Positions 7,515-13,700 of a DNA stretch of 21,781 nt are shown in pieces; the first letter of the stretch is position 1; each line of letters opens with the position of its first letter. The position numbers and the translations under genes were made by a program. The notes beneath the pieces are model-generated. The model searched no databases and was not told the DNA's origin. It was given only the letters and a program-made list of their open reading frames with translations. The stretch is from Deltaproteobacteria bacterium UBA6967 (GTDB lineage Bacteria > SAR324 > NAC60-12): assembly GCA_002450295.1 (NCBI GenBank), contig DJYX01000196.1:1-21781 (forward strand). Direction: 5' to 3'.

Positions 7515-8696
7515 ATGTCAGTAAATTATGAAGGCCGAAAAATTATGGGCTATCGACGTGAAAACGGCCGAGTTGGTGTAAGAAACCATGTGCTGATTCT
7601 TCCCTTGGATGATATTTCGAATGCCGCTTGTGAAGCAGTCGCCAACAACATCAAGGGAACAATCGCGATACCTCATGCTTATGGAAGGCTTCAATTTGGG
7701 GAAGATCTTGAGTTGCATTTCAAGACGATCATAGGAACAGGAGCCAATCCGAATGTGGCTGCTTGCGTGGTAATTGGAATTGAACCCGGTTGGACACAGC
7801 GGGTGGTAGACGGCATCGCAGCAACAGGTAAACCAGTCGAAGGGTTTTCTATCGAGCAAAATGGTGACTTGAAAACCATCATGAACGCAAGCCGTGCCGC
7901 CAAAGAGATGGTTCATTTTGCGACGGAACTTCAGCGAGAAGAATGTGATATTTCAGAGTTGTGGATCTCTACAAAGTGCGGGGAGAGCGATACGACGACG
8001 GGCTTAGGATCTAATCCAACCGTTGGAAATATGTACGACAAGCTTCTACCTGTCGGCATTACAGGTTGCTTTGGTGAAACCTCAGAGATTACAGGCGCAG
8101 AGCATATTTGTCGTCGACGTGCAGTCAATGAGGAAGTAGGAGAGCGCTGGTATAAGATGTGGAAAGCATACCAAGATGAAGTGATCTTTGCTCACCAAAC
8201 TGATGATCTTTCTGATAGCCAGCCAACCAAGGGTAATATCGCAGGTGGCTTGACTACGATTGAAGAAAAAGCTCTCGGGAATCTTGAGAAAATTGGACGT
8301 ACTTCAATGTATAAGGAAATTCTCGGGCCTGCTGAGACGCCAAACTCAGGTGAGGGGCTTTACTTCATGGATTCTTCATCCGCTGCTGCAGAGTGTGTGA
8401 CGATCATGGGGGCTGGTGGATTTGTGATCCACACCTTTCCAACAGGGCAAGGTAACGTGATTGGTCACCCAATCGTGCCCGTGATCAAAATTACAGCAAA
8501 TCCGAGAACAATCCGGACAATGAGTGAACATATTGATGTGGATGTTTCAGGAATTCTCAGAAGAGAAATGACAATTGATCAGGCGGGTGACGTCTTGATC
8601 GAAATGATCTGCCGTACTGCAAATGGTAGAAATACAGCTGCTGAAGCACTTGGTCATCGTGAATTTTCAATGACAAAGCTTTATCGAAGCGCGTAA
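7515..8696 (+). CDS. suyB: UxaA-family lyase large subunit, probable (2R)-sulfolactate sulfo-lyase
   Basis: Large catalytic subunit, 393 residues, starting at ATG 7515 with AGGGAG eight bases upstream and 12 bases after suyA. It begins [19 protein letters not shown] (12-30), as this family does. Conserved blocks are KCGESD (154-159, with C155 a likely metal or substrate ligand), GSNPTVGN (165-172), [19 protein letters not shown] (235-253) and [12 protein letters not shown] (308-319). Altronate and galactarate dehydratases usually read CGGSD at the Cys site; CGESD here agrees with what I recall of SuyB. The expected reaction is (2R)-3-sulfolactate to pyruvate and sulfite, iron dependent, in the cytoplasm. 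An exporter of the SuyZ family lies just downstream on the other strand, which supports desulfonation. The main alternative is a sugar-acid dehydratase. Confidence 0.72.
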   Translation: MSVNYEGRKIMGYRRENGRVGVRNHVLILPLDDISNAACEAVANNIKGTIAIPHAYGRLQFGEDLELHFKTIIGTGANPNVAACVVIGIEPGWTQRVVDGIAATGKPVEGFSIEQNGDLKTIMNASRAAKEMVHFATELQREECDISELWISTKCGESDTTTGLGSNPTVGNMYDKLLPVGITGCFGETSEITGAEHICRRRAVNEEVGERWYKMWKAYQDEVIFAHQTDDLSDSQPTKGNIAGGLTTIEEKALGNLEKIGRTSMYKEILGPAETPNSGEGLYFMDSSSAAAECVTIMGAGGFVIHTFPTGQGNVIGHPIVPVIKITANPRTIRTMSEHIDVDVSGILRREMTIDQAGDVLIEMICRTANGRNTAAEALGHREFSMTKLYRSA

Positions 8697-8703
8697 ATGA
8701 GCC

Positions 8704-8737
8704 GGGTGATCAATCTAATCTCATGAATTGATCACCC
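8704..8737. terminator. Perfect hairpin between convergent suyB and suyZ
   Basis: GGGTGATCAAT (8704-8714) and ATTGATCACCC (8727-8737) form a perfect 11-bp stem with a 12-base loop, 8 bases past the suyB stop. The right arm is inside the last codons of the opposing suyZ gene. A hairpin shared by two convergent genes would suit a two-way terminator, but no strong T-run follows on either strand, so it may instead stabilise the 3' ends. Confidence 0.5.
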
Positions 8738-9869
8738 CAATCAATAGATAGCTCACTAGCCCCACTGTTGAAGCTGCCAAGCAACCTGCTACGAAAGGTT
8801 TTAAACCTAGTTCTTTAAGATTGGCAAACCTGGTATTCAATCCAATTGCAGCCAAAGCAATGACTAATACTTGCACTGTCAAAGATTTAAGAATCCCGCC
8901 AAATCCCTGCCAGTTTTCTTCAGAAATCACCCCCAAAACTTTCTCCGAAGATTCTAAACTAAAGTCACCTAGTGACCTAAAAGTTGCCATAAATAAAAAC
9001 CAAATTATAAATAAAGGTATATACTTTTTAAGTTTCAGTTTTGGTTGTGATCCAGTTGTAGATTCATTCTGAAAATTTTCTCCATAAACCGAAGAGAAAT
9101 ATGCAATTAAAGGTAAAACTAAAATCATACATATATTTCTAAATAATTTGGTAATGACAGCAATTTCTAAAGCTAGGGGTTGATTAAAAAGATCCGCATA
9201 AAGTAAGGCTGAACCAGTTACCTGTGATGTGTCATGAACAGCAGTACCCAAGAAGTAACCGACTTTTGTTGGTTCATTTTCAAAAAGATGGTTTGCAAGA
9301 TACGGATACCCAATAGTGGCTAAAATCCCAAAGACTGTAATCACCGAAACAGCATAAGCAATCTCTTCCTTCTTTGCCCGAATGATTGGGCCAGTTGCCA
9401 CAATCGCTGTAACTCCACAGATTGAAGTTCCTACCGCTATTAAAATCCCCAGATTCTTCGGCAGACCAAGCAGTTTCGATAGAAAAATCGTAAAAATGAT
9501 CCCAGTGATAATGCATCCTAAGACAACTGGGATACTCTCTAAGCCAGCGGTAAAAATATCAGAAAGACTCAATTGAAATCCAAGAAGGATAATCCCAAAG
9601 CTAAGCAATTTCTTTCCAGAAAAAATCAGCCCAGAATCACATGATTTAGGAATTGAGATTAGATTGCTGACTAAAATGCCAATGATGATTGCCAGCATTA
9701 CTGGTGAGATAGGTGATTTCTCAAAACTCAAAATATCTTCACCAATTATTTCACTGAGAAGGAAACTGAAATAACCAACTACAACAGCAAGTACAAAACC
9801 TGGTAAAATTTCTCTTAAGGCTTTAATTTTTGATAAATAATTTGAATCTATAGATTTTACTGATACCAC
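8721..9869 (-). CDS. suyZ: PSE/YeiH-family transporter, putative sulfate or sulfite exporter
   Basis: Integral membrane protein of 382 residues with about ten hydrophobic helices. Family landmarks are the re-entrant GTSICGVTAIVATGPI (147-162) and GTAVHDTSQVTGSA (208-221), which place it in the UPF0324/YeiH putative sulfate exporter family. That family was named after SuyZ in the cysteate and sulfolactate pathway of Paracoccus pantotrophus. The predicted role is to expel the sulfite or sulfate left after desulfonation. It is monocistronic here, convergent with suyB, starting at GTG 9869 with AGGGA nine bases upstream. It has its own promoter region with a strong inverted repeat (9893-9922), so it is not in the LacI-controlled operon. 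YeiH proteins also occur without sulfonate genes, so function is inferred from position plus family. Confidence 0.75.
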   Translation of the reverse strand: MVSVKSIDSNYLSKIKALREILPGFVLAVVVGYFSFLLSEIIGEDILSFEKSPISPVMLAIIIGILVSNLISIPKSCDSGLIFSGKKLLSFGIILLGFQLSLSDIFTAGLESIPVVLGCIITGIIFTIFLSKLLGLPKNLGILIAVGTSICGVTAIVATGPIIRAKKEEIAYAVSVITVFGILATIGYPYLANHLFENEPTKVGYFLGTAVHDTSQVTGSALLYADLFNQPLALEIAVITKLFRNICMILVLPLIAYFSSVYGENFQNESTTGSQPKLKLKKYIPLFIIWFLFMATFRSLGDFSLESSEKVLGVISEENWQGFGGILKSLTVQVLVIALAAIGLNTRFANLKELGLKPFVAGCLAASTVGLVSYLLIGVINS

Positions 9870-9892
9870 TTTCGCAAGTCCCTGAATAAAAT

Positions 9893-9922
9893 AAAATTAG
9901 ACATAATTTAAAGTCTAATTTT
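9893..9922. promoter_or_regulatory. Perfect 10-bp inverted repeat upstream of suyZ
   Basis: AAAATTAGAC (9893-9902) and GTCTAATTTT (9913-9922) are perfect inverted copies separated by 10 AT-rich bases. They lie 24-53 bases upstream of the suyZ start. This could be an operator for a dimeric regulator or a 5'-leader hairpin. It does not resemble the LacI operators found elsewhere in the window. Confidence 0.5.
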
Positions 9923-10006
9923 TAAAGTAAACCCAAAAAGATTCAAGAGGAATAGAAAGTAGTTTCAGAGCATTTTTTGAAATCTTGAACTGGCTGGAAG
10001 AATTGT

Positions 10007-10098
10007 TTAGGCAAGGTAAACAAGTACGTAGAAAAATGAAATCAGAAGAGTCATTTTTGTGGAAGCTTGCCTAAGTCAATCAGTTTGATTTAGGCAAA
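10007..10098. repeat. Nested and alternative inverted repeats downstream of the lipoprotein gene
   Basis: TTAGGCAAG (10007-10015) pairs perfectly with CTTGCCTAA (10066-10074). Inside that loop AAAAATGA (10032-10039) pairs with TCATTTTT (10051-10058). A third arm, TTAGGCAA (10091-10098), can pair with the same TTGCCTAA (10067-10074) across 16 bases. The outer arms thus compete for one partner. On the minus strand the set follows the lipoprotein stop by 17 bases. The short TTTGCCTAA hairpin and then the A/T hairpin could act as tandem terminators before suyZ. Confidence 0.55.
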
Positions 10099-10115
10099 GA
10101 TTACAAGGTTGGTAC

Positions 10116-10466
10116 TTAACTGCAAACAGCGGAAGTTGGAAAATCAGCACACCATTTTGTCTTTTTCTCGATTGCTGCTTTGCCCTCAGGGCAACTTGCG
10201 GACATTGGGAACTGGGTGCAAAAGGCGTTTTGTTTCTGAATGGCTGCTCTGCCATCTGGACAGGTCACAGATAATGGAAATTCTGCGCAGAAGGCATCCT
10301 GCTTCGCTATTGCATTTTTTCCATCTGGGCAACTTGCTGACATAGGAAACTGTCTGCAAAAATCATCTAATGACGCTTGCCCAGGGTTAGCAGCCTGTTG
10401 TGTACAACCTACTGCGGACATTACCATACTGAACACAACACTACCGTAGAAAAGTTTTTTCATCAT
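10116..10466 (-). CDS. Small lipoprotein with 23-residue C-x8-C repeats
   Basis: 116 residues, starting at ATG 10466 with GGAG seven bases upstream. The N-terminus MMKKLFYGSVVFSMVMSAVGC is a lipoprotein signal with the acylated Cys at 21. After a short linker come three full 23-residue repeats and a partial fourth (residues 36-115). Each holds the pattern F/W-C-x2-F-P-x-S-x2-C, with cysteines at 37/46, 60/69, 83/92 and 106/115. Full repeats continue P-D/E-G-K/R-x-A-I-x-K. Each C-x8-C pair could form a local disulfide in the periplasm. I do not recognise the family. The gene stands alone, with its own upstream region and possible terminators. A periplasm-facing structural, adhesive or metal-binding role is possible, but nothing in the sequence decides it. 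Confidence 0.85.
   Translation of the reverse strand: MMKKLFYGSVVFSMVMSAVGCTQQAANPGQASLDDFCRQFPMSASCPDGKNAIAKQDAFCAEFPLSVTCPDGRAAIQKQNAFCTQFPMSASCPEGKAAIEKKTKWCADFPTSAVCS
10122..10361 (-). repeat. 69-bp tandem repeat encoding the C-x8-C units
   Basis: Three complete units and one partial unit of 69 bases each, matching the 23-residue protein repeat. Units 1 and 3 share FPMSASCP in protein and are close in DNA; unit 4 is cut short at the stop codon. Protein conservation with partial DNA drift suggests older duplication rather than a fresh expansion. Confidence 0.75.
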
Positions 10467-10498
10467 TGGGGTGCTCCAAAGTGATTAAAAATATCATC

Positions 10499-10517
10499 AA
10501 CTTTTTTCAAAAAAGTT
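10499..10517. repeat. AACTTTTTT/AAAAAAGTT palindrome
   Basis: A 19-base palindrome, AACTTTTTT-C-AAAAAAGTT, lies 33-51 bases upstream of the lipoprotein start in the gap shared with uvrA. Its role is unknown: perhaps an operator or an AT-rich upstream element of the leftward promoter. The rest of the gap (10518-10711) shows no clear promoter or SOS box by eye. Confidence 0.4.
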
Positions 10518-10711
10518 AACCCTTTTGGAATACAGTAGCTAAGATCATATTTCAACTGTCTAACAAAACTCTAACAATTCAGTAGTTTCCCCCCTGTTGA
10601 AGGCTATTTCAAAATGCATCTTCAGGAAATACTTGCAGAGGTAAGCCAAAGATTTGAAACTAATAATAATGAAATTTTATTTTCCATTTAATACCCACTA
10701 AAAAGCACCTA

Positions 10712-13700
10712 ATGTCCGAAGAGCCAAAAAGCAATTTAGATTCTGAACATGGTAGTAAATTAAATGACATGATTCGGGTAACCGGTGCTTGTGAACACAA
10801 TCTGAAGAATCTGAGTTTGGATATTCCAAAGGGGACTTTGACTGTGTTTACGGGGGTAAGCGGCTCAGGGAAATCTTCTCTAGCTTTTGACACCATCTTT
10901 CAAGAAGGACAAAGACGTTTTGTCGAATCACTATCAGCATATGCTCGACAATTTCTGGGCCAGTTGGAAAAACCAAAGGTCGAACATATTGAAGGCTTGA
11001 GTCCAACCATCTCAGTTGATCAGAAAACTGTTAACCGGAATCCACGCTCAACGGTCGGGACGGTAACTGAAATCTATGACCATCTACGATTACTGTTCGC
11101 TCGTTTGGGGCAACCGCACTGTCCTGTATGCAAAACCCCGATCTCCAGTCAAACCCCAGAACAGATCACCGATCATGCTTATGCAGTAGCACTCGATGAG
11201 GCTTGCTTGATCTTAGCTCCAATGGTGCGTGAGAGAAAAGGAGAGTATAGAAAGGAACTCCAACAATGGGCACAAGATGGATTTGTCAGAGCTCGGATTG
11301 ATGGAGAGATTCGTAGGCTTGATGAAGAGATTGAGCTTAAACGATATGAAAAACACAGTATTGAACTGGTTCTGGACCGACTCATCTTAAGCTCAGATGA
11401 AAAAAGTCGCCTAACTGAAGGCGTCGAGAAAGCGCTTAAAATGAGTGAGGGATTAGTCATTCTGAACTTCAAGGAAGAAGATCATCTCTTCAGCCAATTG
11501 AGTGCTTGTCCAACCTGCCAGATCTCACTACCCGAACAGGAACCTCGCCTGTTCTCTTTTAATGCTCCCCAAGGTGCTTGTCCAACTTGCAATGGCCTGG
11601 GCGAGACTCGTCAGTTTGTAGAAGAAAGACTCTGTGATTCAGAAAAATCTCTGAAAGACGCTGCTGTCCAATGTGTAACCGCCAACGGGAACATTCATTT
11701 CACGAAAATTGACAAATCCCACCTTTTTTCAGCTGCCAAGATGTTGGATCTTGATCTGAATTTGCCGTGGGGTGAGCTACCTGAGCAGCAGAAAGAGCAG
11801 TTTCTGAAGGGAAATGCCCAAGTTTCTCTTTATGTGGGCAACGTTTTTCGATTCCCCTCCCATCTAAAAAAACAAATCAAAGCAGGCAAGTGGGCTGGTG
11901 TGATTCCGATTTTGGAGTTTGTTTACAGGTTTGCAAAAGGACCCTTGGAGCGCTTCCAAATGCGCGCTATTTGTCCGGATTGTGGCGGAAGCCGACTCAA
12001 TGCGATGGCAAGGGCTGTAACCTTCCGAGATCAAAACATTGTTGACCTCGGTGATTGCTCGGTCACCGAAGCACTCACTTTTTTTGAATGCTTGGAACTA
12101 GCGGATAGAGAAGAATTGATTGGTCGGGATCTTTTTCGTGAAATTCGTGCGCGCCTCTCATTCTTAAATGAGGTCGGATTGGGGTACCTCAGCCTTCAAC
12201 GTTCAGCTGCTACGCTTTCTGGAGGGGAAGGCCAGCGTATTCGCTTGGCAAGTCAACTAGGCTCGGGTCTTCAGGGAGTGCTCTACGTTCTTGATGAACC
12301 AAGCATTGGTCTGCATCAAAGTGACAATCAGCGACTGATCAAAACTTTGGAAATGCTTCGAGACCGTGGAAACACAGTTTTTGTGGTTGAACATGATGAA
12401 GAAACGATCCGTGCTGCTGATCATATCATTGATATCGGACCCACAGCGGGTCGAGATGGGGGAAACATTACTGCGCAAGGGTGCTTTCAAGAGATTCTGG
12501 ACTCTAGTGAATCTGTTACAGCTCAGTTCTTGGTTGGGCAAGAAAAAATGCCAGTTCCGACTGAACGTAGAGATTCAGATGGACGCTGCTTATCGATTCG
12601 GAATGCACGTTTGCATAATTTGGTGGGCCTTGATGTCGAAATTCCCCTTGGACTGTTTGTCGTTTTGGCTGGAGTCAGTGGCTCTGGAAAATCGAGCCTA
12701 GTCCATGGAATCCTGCGTCCCGCCTTATTGCAACATCTGCAAGGAAGTGGAAAAGATGACTCTCATGAACCGGTCGAGGAGGAATCATCAAAAGAAATCA
12801 AAGGCAGGTGGGATAATGTTGCAGGTCTGGAGCATCTGGACCGACTAATTGAAATCAATCAGTCCCCGATTGGTAGAACTCCAAGGAGTAACCCGGCTAC
12901 CTATACCAAAGTTTTTGACTTGATTCGTGATCTCTTCACCATGCTTCCAGAGTCAAGGATTCGCGGATACAACAAGGGTCGATTCTCCTTCAATGTCAAG
13001 GGAGGGCGATGCGAAGACTGCAAGGGTGCTGGGCTGAAAACCATTGAGATGCAGTTTTTGAGTGATGTTCAAATTCCCTGTGAAACCTGTGATGGAAAGC
13101 GATTCAATGCCGAAACTCTGCAGATTCGATACAAGCACAAAACGATCTTTGAAATTCTTGAACTGACGATCACAGAAGCTGCTGAACTTTTTGAAAACCA
13201 ACCAAAAATCCTTCACATCCTTCAGACTCTGCTGGATGTTGGCTTAGGGTATGTCAAACTTGGGCAGCCCTCGACCACCCTCAGTGGGGGCGAAGCTCAG
13301 CGTGTGAAGTTGGCTTCAGAATTACGAAAAAAATCCACAGGTCGGACACTGTATTTACTAGATGAACCTACGACAGGTCTTCATTTTCAGGACATCCGTA
13401 CGCTGCTACAGACTCTGGATCGCTTGGTTGAACAAGGTAATAGTGTGTTGGTCATTGAACACAATCTCGATGTTTTGCGCTTTGCCGATCAAGTCATTGA
13501 ATTGGGGCCTGGGGGAGGTAAATTCGGAGGTAAATTGGTGGGCCACGGTACCCCAGAGGAATTGGCTGAAAGGAATACCTTAACAGGCGGATTCCTAAGG
13601 CCATTTTTGGAGAAGCAGTTAAATGAAGAATCCTCCAGAGTTGAGGAAGTAAAAGAACCTTCTGCAATAAATGGATTTCAGAGTGAAAGAAAAGAAAGAG

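Noticed and set aside
7515..8696. Plain altronate dehydratase (UxaA) annotation
   Set aside because: It is kept as an alternative only. The split subunits, the CGESD rather than CGGSD motif, and the PSE exporter neighbour fit SuyAB better, although the superfamily is the same.
10614..10691. 25-codon ORF (MHLQEILAEVSQRFE...) upstream of uvrA
   Set aside because: It has a start and a stop and acceptable composition, but only a weakly placed AAGG upstream and no recognisable homology. It is too short to support as a gene; it could be a leader peptide or chance.
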